The notes: generated by a model from the letters alone, not told the origin. A stretch of 64,000 bases of DNA from Impatiens glandulifera (GCF_907164915.1 NC_061863.1:24285710-24349709), one strand, 5' to 3'. Shown: positions 34,306 through 46,367, numbered from the stretch's first letter. A program made the numbers and translations.

Positions 34306-34417
34306 TAGGTACATATATTGTCGGACCTATTAGGGGCCCGAGCCTCCCCCAACCAATGGGGGAGCTACGTAACGGGCTGGGTTGTGCTGTAGCCCAGGGT
34401 AAAAGTTTTAAGATATT

Positions 34418-34448
<31 letters not shown>

Positions 34449-34880
34449 CCAAATAAGTCTTTGTCCTGTTGGTTTTCGAGCTGAAATGTATAACGTAGGT
34501 GAGGTGATAAAACCCTGCCTCTCACATTTCCTTTATATAATAACCTCACACTTCTTTTTATAATTTTTTATTTTATACCAACACTATTTTATAATATATA
34601 AATATTTATAATAAACTAATACATTCTTTTATAAAAATTAATAAAAAAAACTAATTCATAATTATAATATTCTAATTTCAAAAATAATTTTATTCAAATA
34701 ATTATTATTAATATTTTATTTTATACCAACAATATTTTCTAAGATACAATATTTATAATAATACATAAATTTTAGTTAATATATAAATAAGATTTATTTA
34801 TATAAGTTAAAATATAAAGAATTATATATAAAATAATAAAAATCATATAATATTATTATTTATTTTAAAACTACATTTAT

Positions 34881-34883
<3 letters not shown>

Positions 34884-34970
<87 letters not shown>
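34884..34970. repeat. (AT)n microsatellite inside the hAT
   Basis: About 87 bp of AT; only about 46 bp in copy B (52818-52863). Confidence 0.95.
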
Positions 34971-34975
<5 letters not shown>

Positions 34976-35234
34976 AATTTCAATATAATTAATAATACAA
35001 ATTACTTATAAAATAAAGATTAAAATAACAATTTATATAAATATAAAGGTATAATAATAATTTATATAAATATAAGGGTAAAATATTATTTTATATATCT
35101 TAATTTTAAATTAGTTTAAACTATTTCAACAAATAAATGTATTTGTTAGATTTTATGTAGGGGCCTAGGGTTGTGACACATATTTATTTTTAGTTATTTA
35201 TTTTATGTAGGATATAGAATAATGGAGATGTTCT

Positions 35235-35790
35235 TCTATAAACAAATTTGTACTTCTACATCACATGACTAGCTTGAGCCTTCTCAATCAATTAATGAGC
35301 CTACTAATGATTCTAATGTTACTAATCAAATATACATTATTAGAATATAGCATATTAAAAGATGCATCATTTTGTTTTTGGTGTTATCTTTTCAAGCCTT
35401 TAAATAGAGAAAACCTAAATGATATCTTTATAGGAGATGTGTACAAAAATTGGAAAAGGGCATTAGAAAGATTCAATCGTCATATGAGAACTTCAAATAG
35501 TTGTCATAATGAAGCTAGAATTCAATTTGAATCATTTTAAGATCAAAGACATAGCATGAGAAATGTTTTACGTACACATGATTGTGATATAGAAATAAAT
35601 TATCGCACCCGTTTAACGACAATGTTTGATGTAACACGCTTTCTATTGAGGAAATGATTACCTTTTCGAGGACATGATGAGTTAAGTAGTTCATCAAATA
35701 AAGGTAGTTTTTTTGAATTGATTGATTGGTATAGTCAACGTAAAAAAGAGATTTTGTCTTCTTTTGTACCGACTCATGGACAATAATAAT
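35235..35790 (+). pseudogene. hAT transposase TTF-type zinc-finger domain fragment
   Basis: Matches the N-terminal TTF-type zinc-finger region of plant hAT transposases of the zinc-finger MYM-type 1-like group. Seen: KDASFCFWCYLFKP, WKRALERFNRHM, NSCHNEARIQFESF, then after a stop YRTRLTTMFDVTRFLL, PFRGHDELSSSSNKG and FFELIDWYSQRKKEI. The Cys-x-x-Cys and His residues of the finger are present. The catalytic RNase-H fold and the C-terminal dimerisation domain are absent. In-frame stops at 35538 and 35656 (the Arg-Lys-stop before LPFRGHDE). Non-autonomous. Confidence 0.8.
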
Positions 35791-35959
35791 TTAGTAATTG
35801 TGTTTGTTAGTATTTTGTAATTGTGCTTGTTAGTATTTTTATGTAATTACCGAGTAAAATTTTAATTAAAAATGCATTTATTTGATCGCCAAAAAAATGC
35901 TACGTTACTATGTATTTGACCCTCACGAGAAAACATTTTTGGGTCCGCCACTAGGTACA

Positions 35960-36620
35960 TAATAACTTTTATTAATGTTCAAAATATAGTTCTTTGTCCA
36001 TATTAGTTTTTCTTTGTTGTTTATTTTGTGTCAAATTATCTTGTAAAAATAATTCTTTTAAAACTTTAATTTTTGGACTGTTTTGATTAGACAACATTTT
36101 TCAAAAGTATCACAAAATTATTTTTAACTTCAAAGAAAATATGAAAATATTATGTTGAATATCTTTCATTTGATATATTTTTTTCATCAAAGGAAAAGTT
36201 TCACAAAACTTTACATCAATAAATGTATTTTTTAATGTCATACAATTTATATATTTTTTTTGACCAATTTGATATCCTAAGAAAATTGATTTTAATCCCC
36301 TAGTATTAAATTTAGTTTTGTTTGGTTTGTTATTTGAGCTATAACAAAGGCATTCAATTATTTTATGTCTTCTAAAACTGTTTTTTATCTTTAAAATTTC
36401 AAATGGACATTTCTAACATAAATTTGAGATGACAATCTAATAAGATGTGTTGTCATAAGAATAAAAAATGTCTAAAATTTTATTGGTAATAAAGATTGAA
36501 ACATTAAAGACCTTGCAACATGTAGTAAGTGTCTATGTTTTCTTTCTACAACCCCATTTTGTTGTGTTGTATATATACAAGTCGTTTGATATAAAATTCT
36601 TTTTAATTTGAATAAATATT
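35960..36620 (-). pseudogene. Copia integrase C-terminal remnant
   Basis: On the minus strand TQQNGVVERKHRHLLHVARS then LMFQSLLPIKF and a stop (near 36560-36480), the well-conserved end of the Copia integrase core; the rest dissolves into stops. The hAT insertion interrupts it on the low-coordinate side. Copy B: 53853-54470. Confidence 0.75.
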
Positions 36621-36638
36621 TACACTTATTAACTAATT

Positions 36639-36923
36639 ATGCAAAGAGTAGAGCCAAAATCAGAGGCTTCACCGTTGTTCTCTGATGCCTTTTTATATTT
36701 AAGGTATGGCAACGGTCGAATCCTTTTTATCGATACGTGGCAACGATACGTTTGTCATATGCCTAACGTACGAGATTTTAGTGCTCAAGGGAATGAAATA
36801 TTCGTTTATCATTTTGCATGTCAGAATAGAGAGCTGGTTGTACATTTTATCGTATTGCAGTTTATTAGTGCTCAGCTACTTGACTTAGCTGATACGCATA
36901 TAGCTGATGTGGAACTCAGCTGA
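36639..36923 (+). other. Unrecognised 94-codon open frame before the minisatellite
   Basis: Conserved in copy B (from 54495) but stopped there after 73 codons. No motif that I recognise; the opposite strand is also partly open in B. Probably chance openness in non-AT-rich transposon sequence. Confidence 0.2.
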
Positions 36924-37310
36924 TAGCGAGATCTGCTGATGATCAGATCAACTGATGAGCTACTTTGATGATAATGAACTCAGATGTTGATCAGCTCTAC
37001 TGATGAGCTACTCTGCTGATAGCGACCTTAGTTGTTGATCAACTCTGCTGATGAACTACTCTACTAATAATGAACTCAGTTGTTGATCAACTTTGCTAAT
37101 GAGCTACTCTGCTGATAGCGAACTCAGAAGTTGATCAACTCTGCTAATGACCTACTGCGTTGATGGAATACTCAACTGTTGATCAGCTTTGCTGATAAGA
37201 TACTCTTCTGACAGCGAACTCAATTGTTGATTAACTCTTCTGCTAGTGAACTCTGCTATTTAAGCAACTCTACTGTCAGCGAACTCTGTTTATGAAGCAG
37301 CTCAGCTGAT
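36900..37310 (+). repeat. 48-bp minisatellite (A)
   Basis: Units such as GTTGATCAACTCTGCTGATG, AGCTACTCTGCTGATAGCGA then ACTCAGTT repeat about eight times with drift. Confidence 0.85.
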
Positions 37311-37650
37311 AGCGAGTCTACTGATGACATCTCTACTTTTAGCGCATCTTCAGATGATGACACATCTTCAGCTGATATCAACTCTACGGTTAGCACATCT
37401 TCAGCTAATGTTAACTCTACTGTTAGCGCTTCTTCAGCTGATATCAACTCTGCTGTTAGCATTTTTTCAGTTGATGTCAACTCTATTGTTAGCGCGTTTT
37501 CAGCTGATATCAACTCTGTTGTTAACGCATCTTCAGTTGATGTCAACTATGTTGTTAGCGCATCTTCAGCTGATATCAACTCTATTGTTAGCGCATTTTC
37601 AGCTAATGATAACTATGTTGATGGCGTATCTTCAGCTGATAGCGAGTATT
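37310..37650 (+). repeat. 33-bp minisatellite, open in both directions (A)
   Basis: Units of GCTGATATCAACTCTGCTGT, TAGCGCATCTTCA alternate ATCAAC/GTCAAC about ten times. Because 33 is a multiple of three, an 11-residue periodic frame is open on both strands (for example ISAEDALTVEL on the minus strand). It shares words with the neighbouring 48-bp array, so one probably arose from the other. Confidence 0.9.
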
Positions 37651-37659
37651 CAGTTTTAC

Positions 37660-38468
37660 CTACGCATTAAAACATTGCTAAACTTAGTTTTATTTATTCA
37701 TCAAAACCATATTTGTTCATTTTAATTATCCTAAGTTGATTTTAATCTATTATAACGTTTTTCATAAATCAACTTAATTCAATGATTTTCCTTTTAACTT
37801 AATTTAACAATTTCTCCTTTTTTGATTTAGCAATTTCCTTTTTAACTTAATTTAACAAAAGAAGAACCACTTTCAATTACAGAAACTAGCACTCAACGTG
37901 ACATTACTTTTTATGAATAGTGAGAGCGATTTAATCGTATATTTATCATGTTTATAAAAACTAAAGTATTTACTAGTATTTGTGGTTTTGTCGAAAAAGG
38001 ATAACTATATGAAAACCTTTTAGATAATATTAATTAGGAGTTTATAATTTTATAAGATTTTATCTAATACTTTAATTATAATGTTTTCATAATATAAGAT
38101 TAATGGAATAAGCGGTGTACACGATAATATGTCATGTGTATAATGATACTATGGTTTAACCTTGTTAAAATAAATGTATAATTTATGTAAATATGAGAAT
38201 GCCCATGTATAGAGTTGTAATTTATAATCTATATTTATAGATGTGTTAAAATAAGTTTAAACATAACTTTAGCCTAAAATTAATATAAAAGTATTATTAA
38301 GATACATAGATTTGATATATAGATAAAGAAATAGAAACTATTATTTACTTTATTCATCAATTAATAAAATGGGAGATGACCCTAATGTGTCATTTTTGCT
38401 GTTAATTCATTTTTCTTATTTTCTCCTACTCTTTATCTCAAATCCTCGATATTTTGTTTTCTTGATAA
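37660..38468 (+). other. AT-rich sequence, probably the LTR of the following Copia remnant
   Basis: Ends just before a tRNA-Met primer-binding site, so it is where a 5' LTR should be, but I find no matching second LTR or clear TG start. Copy B: 61550-62353. Confidence 0.4.
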
Positions 38469-38481
38469 TGGTATCAGAGCC
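38469..38481 (+). other. Primer-binding site of a Copia remnant
   Basis: TGGTATCAGAGCC, complementary to the 3' end of initiator tRNA-Met. Followed by a short AGCCAAG triplet repeat. Copy B has TGGTATCAGAG at 62354. Confidence 0.85.
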
Positions 38482-39500
38482 AAGAGCCAAGAGCCAAGTT
38501 TTGACTCTAGCAAAAGACAGAAACAAATGAAGAATCTATTAGAGACGAAGAAATAATTCAAGGGAATATCAAACAAAATCTGGAAATTCTTTAGTAGAGA
38601 ACTCGCTGATTGAAGTCAAAGAATGATGGAACAATTGGTGGACGATCCTCTATACGTATATGCATACGACAATCCTGGTATGCCCACGAAAATCCTGGTA
38701 TGTCCATTGTCACTACACTATTCAAATAAAATAACTATATAAGTTGGAGTCGAAGTGCGCATATTGCACTCACGGCTAAGTCCAAACAGAGGTTTATAGA
38801 CTAATCAATTCCTTACCTAAAAATATTGATGCTCAAGTTTGTTGGCTTAAAGAGGATTCACTAGTTAGATCTTGGGTCTTGAATTCTTTGATTGCTGAAG
38901 CGAAATAAAAATTTTATGCACATTGAGACTACAATGGAACTATGGGAAGGAATCAAGAAACCTTATTAAGTCAAGACCGAACAATCATCCTTCCAACTTC
39001 AGAAAGATATTAGTTCGATGAAGTAGAGACCATGAATTAGTGAACCTTATTATTCCAAGTTGAATCGATTATATGATGACTTTAGAGCACTAAGCACACT
39101 ATCATGATGTGATTGTAAGATTATGATTAATAAGTGCTGTAAAATTTCATAAGAGGTCGAATAATCTGAAGTTAAGAGGAGATTGAGTCAGTTTTTAACA
39201 AGTTTAAATTTTTATGACTTTGTGAATTGTCAAATTCTTGTGGTCCAAAAGCTATGGGAAATTAGTGATGTTAGAGAGGATGTTATAGAACATTTTACAA
39301 TGGCGTTAAATTGGGACAGAAAATAAAACCACTAAAGGGAAGCTCAAAATGAAACTTCTACTACAAATCTTGTCAAGGAATTGACATTTGTAGGAGGGAT
39401 GTTTCAAAATTATTAGGTAACAAGAAGATGAAAAACGAGATTAACATGGTAAGTATTTTGATGATATCAGAATAATAATAGCTCTTAGTAAGAATGTTAT
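38482..39500 (+). pseudogene. Copia gag remnant
   Basis: Decayed gag directly downstream of the primer-binding site. Readable pieces in shifting frames: DDPLYVYAYDNPGMPTKI, ALSTLS, SEPYYSKLNRLYDDFRAL and ISDVREDVIEHF. Copy B preserves more of the N-terminus (MSIVTKLFNENNYISWSRSV, ALTAKSKQGFIDLSIPYL at 62585-62704), the N-terminal gag pattern of Copia elements. Stops are numerous. The element has no pol in the window and is separate from the minus-strand integrase remnant at 35960. Confidence 0.75.
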
Positions 39501-39840
39501 GAAGAAGTCATCTCTATTCATACGTTGAATGCTCAAATGAAGCAGAATAGCTCAATACTTTGTACTTTCCTCCCTTTTTTCCTGAATTTGGACTTGCCAT
39601 TTGGGCTTGGCCAGGTATTTTGGGCTGGGTTTGGCCTGCCCAACAAAATAAAGTCATTAGTATTGTTTTCTTTATACGTATTTTTTTTTATTTCTTTTTT
39701 TATTATTATTATTTTTTATTTAATAATAATTATTTTTAATTTTTTTAATAATAATAATATTCATATTTTATAATGATGTAATATTATTATATTTATTTAT
39801 TTCTAGAAATTAATTTTATTTAATTTGTGAGGTATCTTTA

Positions 39841-40396
39841 GTTTTATAAAACGTTCTTGTTCTTGGTGGAAAAAAACGTGAATGAAAGATCCCACTAAAT
39901 TGAATTGGGTCCATGAATCTAAGAAATAGTGATAATTCTTGATCTCTCTATATCTCTCTCAATTCGAAAATCCAGGATTTGAATTGATGTCCTTTCATTG
40001 ATTTCTCCTAAATTGCATTGATTTATCCGAAAGATTTGATTTCAATTGGAATTTGGTTATTCACCATATACGAGGATCTCCTTTCAAACTGCGATTCCCG
40101 TAGTAGCGGCGAGCGAAATGGGAGCAGCCTAAACAACTTTCGATTCACTCGTGGGATCCGAGCGGTCCGGAAGGGACCCCCGCGGCTCCTCTCTTCTCGA
40201 GAATCCATACATCCCTTATCAGTGTATGGACAGCTATCTCTCGAGCACAGGTTTAGGTTCGGCCTCAATGGGAAAAAAATGGAGCACCTAACAACGCATC
40301 TTCACAGACCAAGAACTACGAGATCGCCCCTTTCATTCTGGGGTGACGGAAGGATCGTACCATTCGAGCCGTTTTTTTTCATGCTTTTCCCGGAGG
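39841..40396 (+). other. Nuclear insert of plastid DNA (NUPT), mosaic of three plastid pieces
   Basis: Absent from copy B, where GAGGTATCTTTA is followed by ATAA and TTAATTTGTC. Here GGTATCTTTA ends at 39840 and TTAATTTGTC resumes at 40397. Segment 1 (39841-40080) matches the ycf2/trnL-CAA spacer as I recall it (TTGAATTGGGTCCATGAATC; ends TTCACCATATACGAGGATC). Segment 2 (about 40091-40134) is the 5' part of 23S rRNA (TAGCGGCGAGCGAAATGGGA). Segment 3 (about 40133-40396) is the trnI-GAU intron (CTCGAGAATCCATACATCCC, TTCTGGGGTGACGGAAGG). These lie apart in the plastid inverted repeat, so fragments were joined before or during insertion. Open frames across it are not genes. Confidence 0.85.
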
Positions 40397-42185
40397 TTAA
40401 TTTGTCATCGGACCATGTGACTTAATTTTAAATAAACTATTAATTTGTATAAAAATATTTTTAAAAATTATTTATTAACAAAATTATAATTTAAAAATAA
40501 AAAATTAGCAAAAACTATTTTTTTTTCTTATAAAACTTTTATAATTGATTTGCTGTTTTATTCATTTTTTTACTTAGTTGACTCGTTTTTATTATTTTTT
40601 TATTATTTTAAGATTACATGTCATTATTGATATAATAAATATATATCTTTCTTAAAATAGATATATATATATAATATAAATATTTAGTTAATAATTTATT
40701 GGTTACTTTTTTTTTGTGAGCGTTTAATTTGTAGGTCTCACTTAGTCCATACACAACGGAATTACACTTGTTTCTATAGTGTATATATTGACGGTAACGG
40801 AATTACACTTGTTTCTATAGTATATATATTGAAGGTAGACTTCATTTCTCTTGTACCCTAATTTTATTGAAAGTTTTTCTCCGCCGCCGCAAAGAAAGAA
40901 AGTAGGTTTTTGATTAAGAGAGATTAATAACACCCTTGGGTAAGAGAGATCAATGACATGGTTAGAATCGGGCTTATGTACCTTTGATTAATTTATTTTT
41001 ATAATTTTATCGTCTAACTTCTCCTTTCTTGTTTCAAATCTTGAGGTGGGAATGTTCTCAATCAATATTGCCATTGACGTCATGGAGTCATTGAATTTTT
41101 GTAGTTCATTTCAGAAAAGGGTGAATCAACTTCTAGATGTGAGTATTCTTCATTTTTCTTAATTTGTAAAACATAATTAATTCATCGTTTTTCTAAAAAT
41201 TGTTTTGTTTCAAATAATTGATTTTAAATTATATTAGTTGATGTGTTTATCACAAATAATTACATGTTGCATATATTTAATATAAATGTATAAAGAATAA
41301 GATATGTTAATTAAAGAAATATTATGCTAGGCCAACTTGGGTTCTTGAAAAAAATCTAGTTGATGGTTCCAACTTTAATTTCTCATTGTTTTTCAACAAA
41401 ATATATTTACGTAGTTATTTGTTGTTTTAAAATATCTTCATTAACACTATTTTTTCTCTGTATATAAAGGTATCAAATATAACAATTGCTGAAGACGGAT
41501 AACAAAATTAGTGTTTATTTACGGCCGCGAGAAGAGATACATATGAAGGGTTGAAACTTTTGTTGGGATCATGTCCCATTTTATAACTTTCAATCTGTAG
41601 GTATAAATTAGGGTTTCCTTTAGGACGACGGCTAGAAAGATATGAAGGGTTTCTTTCTTTTGGGAGGGGTTGGTGGGTAGAGTCGTTTGAGCGCGGATTG
41701 ACCTGTGTTCAACGGACGAGACCGGATCAACGGAGAGTGCAGAACATTAGCTTGCGGATGAAATTCACCCTTTGGAATTACAATTTTTATTTCTTTAAGT
41801 TTTTGTTTAAAGATATATAAATGAAGGGTTCTTATCTGTATTATATTTTAGTACTTAGTTAACTTTAAATTTTACATTAATCCTGTGCGACAGTTATCAG
41901 TCATATTCTTCTTCTATCACTAAACAAAAGAATTTAAACCAAATTAATAATCTCACTTCAATATAGTCAGAAAATAATCTCACAATAAGATAGACACAAT
42001 ATATTATATTCTAACTTGATATCATAAGTAGTATGTTCCACAAATTATAAAATTAAAAAATATTATATATAATATATGACTTAATGGTCTAAAAAACTTA
42101 CAATAGTGCATATTTTACAAGTACAAAAGTGACATGTTATCTTACATTTTTATCAAAAATAAGTACTACACATCTATTTTTTCTT
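40397..42185. other. Mostly noncoding right end of copy A
   Basis: 40397-40665 repeats at 63753-64000. A 43-bp unit (CGGAATTACACTTGTTTCTA) is tandem at 40757 and 40798. 41480-41760 is locally G+C richer, without a recognisable frame. No gene, LTR or TIR identified. Confidence 0.5.
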
Positions 42186-42450
42186 AACTAGTCAAATGAG
42201 AAAGTTTTTCGATGAACAATAACTTGTCGGTATCATCGGTCAATGATGGAAATATGTCCACAAGTTGTGACTTAGCCGTGATAGCAATATATAGTTCTAT
42301 CTATCATATCAACTGGATCAAGAGAAAGTCGGTAAATCATTTCACATACTTGCATTATATTCATTGATAAATCATGCTGGTAATTAGTTTTAGCAACTAA
42401 TGTAGCTAAATTCTTTGATGACTCTGTAAAGAATAATTTCATCGTGACAT
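42186..42450 (-). pseudogene. Unrecognised exon-like fragment, frameshifted
   Basis: On the minus strand MKLFFTESSKNLATLVAKTN and MQVCEMIYRLSLDPVDM, then after a one-base shift IELYIAITAKSQLVDIFPSL and FIEKLSHLTS, then a stop. The composition looks like a genuine protein rather than AT noise, but I do not recognise it. It ends exactly at the duplication junction, so it may be the last piece of a host gene cut by the rearrangement. Confidence 0.35.
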
Positions 42451-42452
42451 TA

Positions 42453-44787
42453 TATTTCGTTTTTCCTCATTGACCACGTTGGACCAGTAGTAGGATCCTT
42501 GTTATCAGCCTGAGTATTTTCTTTGTAAGGAATTGCAGCAGTAGGAGGAGTTGAGGAGATGACTGTTTCAGGGTTGCTATCTTTCCTAACTTGTTTGTTC
42601 TTTTCGGCCCATCTAACCCTTGTATTTCCCACAAAACTGTTGCCTTCAATTGTTCCAATCTTCTTTAGAATATCCCCTTCAGCACTCTTCTCTTGTGTGC
42701 CAGTTTTCCTCTTTTGAATGCTATCAATTAGAATTTCAGGATCCAGATTAACGAGTGGAGAAAACGCACCAATGTTAAATATCTTAGTGTTAACCTCGTG
42801 TGTCATAGTTTCCTTGGGATTTACTTCATCATTTTTCTTGGACTTAAGTTATTTACCTTCATGTTTTTCATTTCTTTGATTTTCGATCCATTCTTACCCT
42901 TCTTAGCTGTTTTAGAATTATTCGATCCTGTTACTTGACCGATCCTTTCAATTTCAGCACTTGTTTTGGAAGAACTGTGCCCCTTTGCTTTTGGTTTGAT
43001 CTTTGCTGCTGACATCTTCTTCATGGACTTATGATATTCAAGATCAAATATTATTGTCTCATCATAGTCGGTGATATCGTCTGATTCCAAATCAACATTC
43101 ATACTTTGGTTCTTTTGATTCGACTGGTAGCTCATAGCTTTGATTGTAGAGTTATCATACTATCGATTAGGACCGAAAGAGGCAGCAATTGTATGACCAG
43201 AAATGTAAGTAGCGCCAGGGCTTATGTGAGCAACCAAATTATCTTTTGTCAAACCCAACCAAGCGAAAACAGTTGGTTAACCCCTTATCAGACTCAGCCA
43301 AACGAAAATCGTTGGCTAACCCCTTATCAGACTCAGCCAAGCGAAAACCGTTGGCTAAGTCTTCCAGTTTCATACATTCTTCACCTCTTATACCCTGACT
43401 TATATTCTGACCCAACTTATTTATAGCATCCATGAGATCCATACTCAGATCCAGATTTTCAAATAGATTGTCATTCTTGGTGCCATCAACAAACGAATCA
43501 ATATAATTTCCAGCCAAGTTTTCACCATTTACTATACCAATCAAGTTTAGTTCATCATCCTTTAGATATATTTTATTAAGTTTTTCTGATTTAGCTGAAT
43601 TTATTTCCATGACCAGCTCTAACTCAGATCCAATTTCTTTAGTGTTTACAGATTCTGTTAGACTATGTCCTTCAACAGTTTCAGCTAGATGTGTAGGTTG
43701 TTTAGAAGATCCTGCAATATTAGCCTCAGTTTCAGAATCCTGGACGCATTTAGTATCTTCTGTCTAACCTTTTCTAGCATAGTCCATAGTCTGGTTGTCT
43801 AACTTTTTATCTAATCCTTAGTAGGACAGGTAGACTTAGCATTCTAATCATCAATGGAACCCAAGACTTTTAGTTTTGCAAGATTTCCCATTACAGAACA
43901 AGATTCTGAAATTATATCATTCTTTGGACTCAATGGACTCAGAGCAGCTGATATCTCCAACTATGTAGAAGCAATTTCAATATGACTCATTTTTCCCAGT
44001 TCAGCATCCTCTCTAGTTGGACCGGTAGACTCTGTTTTCTGATCTTTCTCTGCAACTGAATATCCCAAACTGTCATGTTTTTCTGTTTCTGAAACTAATC
44101 TCAACCTTGTAATATTCTTTGAACCTACTAATTCTCGACCTGCAGTCTTATTCAGCCCTGTCATATTTACCTCAATAGGAACCTCGATATCAACTTCATT
44201 AGGATTATTCAAAACAGACACAGATCTCAGCTTAATGTTTTCACCCGATGCAGAAATAGATCCCAAATTGAGCTTTTAATAGGATCCCATAAACCTGTAC
44301 AATTTATGTCATTTTCCTGCATTACCTTAGAGCCCTTTTGACAGATTATTTCCAACTTTGGGACCGAATTTTCTGCACAAACAACCTGATTGTCATCAGT
44401 TTCATCTAGGCAAGATTTCAAATCCAATTTCCCAACAGAATGACCGATCAGGTCTAGGGTACCAACTACAGACCCTAACGGTTCATTCTGTGCAGCAATT
44501 CCAATAACAATAGATATTTCTGGAATTAAAGTCCTATCATTTCTATATGAAGTACTATCTTTTCCTATCAATTCAGTCCTATCATTTCTATTATGAACAT
44601 GCATATCATTACAGTATGAATCCCCAATAGAACTATTCTCATATAATTCATCAGCATGTGGAAAAGAACTCATGCCCGATGATGTATTTGGCATAGAATC
44701 AATAGGCGCATCTTTTCCATTTTTTAGAACTTCATCCATGATTTTTGGCTTCTGCTTCCTGGGATTGTTAAGAGACCTGCGAGTTCG
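42453..44787 (-). pseudogene. Copy B of the younger LINE's 5' half (ORF1 N-terminal part)
   Basis: Duplicate of 24263-26598, truncated at the duplication junction, so ORF1's DUF4283 part and all of ORF2 are missing. An extra one-base deletion near 42841 ends the frame early relative to copy A (SPRKMMK instead of SKKNDEV). Otherwise only scattered substitutions. Confidence 0.85.
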
Positions 44788-45687
44788 TCTATCACAATTT
44801 TTAGATTTGACAATGAAACAATAATTGAATTACAGACAACAACAACAACAATCAATTAACATCTATAGCGTTTTTACTTTGATTTTACTTGTGACTTTCT
44901 CAAATGAAATATCCCATATCTGGCATAGCTTTCTATTCTCTTCATTCTTTTCGATTCCTCTCCATGATTGAATGAGTGCATCTCCATCTGAAGTTATATC
45001 TCCCCAAATATCTTCAGCATTTCTACTTCTTCCCCTATGAGTTCTTGAATTTCTTTCTTTCCAGATATTATAGATTACTTCTCCAAAGTAGCATTTCAAC
45101 ATACTTAAATAGAAGGAGCTTCCTTTTACTTTATTCTTCATCCACTCTTGGATTTCTTCCCATATTCTTGGAAAGTTGATGATGTTAATATTTGCAGCAT
45201 ACCTTCTCCATATTTGTATTACAAAAGAGCATTCACCAAATAAATAGTTTATGCTTTCCTCAACTCCCGAACATAGGACACAGTTAATATCAAAAATATT
45301 TATGTATTTTTGAATTCTATCTTTTGTTGTCAACATTTTCCTGTATACCAGCCAGAGAATAAATTGGTGATGAGGAATAATCTTTGGATACCATACCACA
45401 TTATGTCAATATACCTCTTGTCATCTTGTTCTAACCATTTCTCATGTCTTTCTTGTAATGAACTTCTCGTTGATTTCTGTTTTCTAGCATATTTTATCAT
45501 TTTTTTATTTGAGTTGCTTCTGCCTCATTAAGTTTATGATTCTATCACTTTATGGAATACGCCTTAAAAGTGAATCACATTTACTTTCATAGACGTCTTT
45601 AAATGTGTATTTTTAATGTATTATCTTCTAACTCTACTTCTTTGCATTTTTTCTTTGAATATAATGAGAATATTATCCAGCCAAGGA
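44788..45687 (-). mobile_element. Copy B of the older LINE's coding end
   Basis: The 178-codon zf-RVT frame (45399-44863) is residue-for-residue identical to the A copy (27210-26674). This decayed element is under no visible constraint, so the identity reflects a recent duplication or gene conversion. Confidence 0.9.
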
Positions 45688-45729
45688 TCATATCCAAACT
45701 TTATGCCTTATTGGGTATATTTTTAATCA

Positions 45730-46220
45730 AACCATAATTAAAATTATTTTAATAATTTTTTAATTAATCACATCACTCAATTTATTAACAAAAATATTAA
45801 AAAAAAAATAATATAGTTTATTATTATATAATGATGGTTAGAGCGACGTTGAGACAGCGACTTCCCAACGATCCCCACCTGACAGCCACGTAAAAGAATA
45901 CGATGTTAAAAAAAATTATTATGTAAAAAGTTAGAGAGAAAAAGTTATAAATGTAAAAAGTTAGAGAAATAAAATTATAAATCTAAAAACTTAGAGAGAG
46001 AAAGTTAAGTTTGGAATCATTCTGTCCCGAACATGATTTTCTCTATCTAACTTTTTATATGATAAATTTTATTTTATTTTTCTTACCGTGACTTATTTTT
46101 TCACGTAACTACTAGATGGGAAGTCACTGTGGAGTAGCTGCCTAACACTTATCTCTCTATCATTACACACCTACTCAAAATAACCGCTAACTAAATTTTC
46201 TAAATAATTCAATGATTATT
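45730..46220. mobile_element. Inverted-repeat element, B copy 1
   Basis: Counterpart of 27540-28030, differing by a few substitutions. Confidence 0.65.
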
Positions 46221-46307
46221 TGAAAAACCTATTTGAGCAAGCTCTTAGAAGTTAAAAGTAACGCACACACGAGATCGGTCATATCATCTAGAAATGATTT
46301 AGATTCA

Positions 46308-46308
<1 letters not shown>

Positions 46309-46362
<54 letters not shown>
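46309..46362. repeat. (AT)n microsatellite
   Basis: Pure AT tract where copy A has AT interrupted by TTCATA. Confidence 0.95.

Positions 46363-46367
<5 letters not shown>

Larger units (their letters stand above)
34314..35951 (+). mobile_element. hAT DNA transposon remnant (A)
   Basis: Flanked by a perfect 8-bp target duplication TAGGTACA (34306-34313 and 35952-35959). The right end is GGGTCCGCCAC; the left end is degraded here but reads TGCAGTGGCGTACC in copy B, its inverted counterpart. It carries a decayed transposase fragment and a long AT tract. Confidence 0.85.
24263..42452 (+). repeat. Copy A of an 18,190-bp direct tandem duplication
   Basis: TATTTCGTTTTTCCTCATTG starts at 24263 and again at 42453, and collinear near-identity continues from there to the window end. 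The offset is 18,190 bp at the start and shrinks to about 17,856 by 36639 through small indels. The junction joins sequence unique to A's right end to the middle of LINE ORF1, so the breakpoint is not a transposon end. The 178-codon LINE frame is identical at protein level in both copies. Confidence 0.95.

Noticed and set aside
36870..37650. CRISPR-like or centromeric satellite array
   Set aside because: The units are contiguous and drifting, without unique spacers, and the array is under 1 kb; it is a minisatellite in a plant nuclear context.
37256..37725. 11-residue periodic ORFs as a possible repeat protein
   Set aside because: Both strands are open because the 33-bp period is a multiple of three; there is no start or flanking gene structure, and copy B has a stop on one strand.
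40085..40134. Nuclear rRNA gene fragment
   Set aside because: The motif around TAGCGGCGAGCGAAATGGGA fits plastid 23S rRNA and is embedded between other plastid pieces.
40018..40425. 135-codon frame over the plastid insert
   Set aside because: Plastid spacer, rRNA and intron sequence are noncoding there; it is chance openness in G+C-richer DNA.
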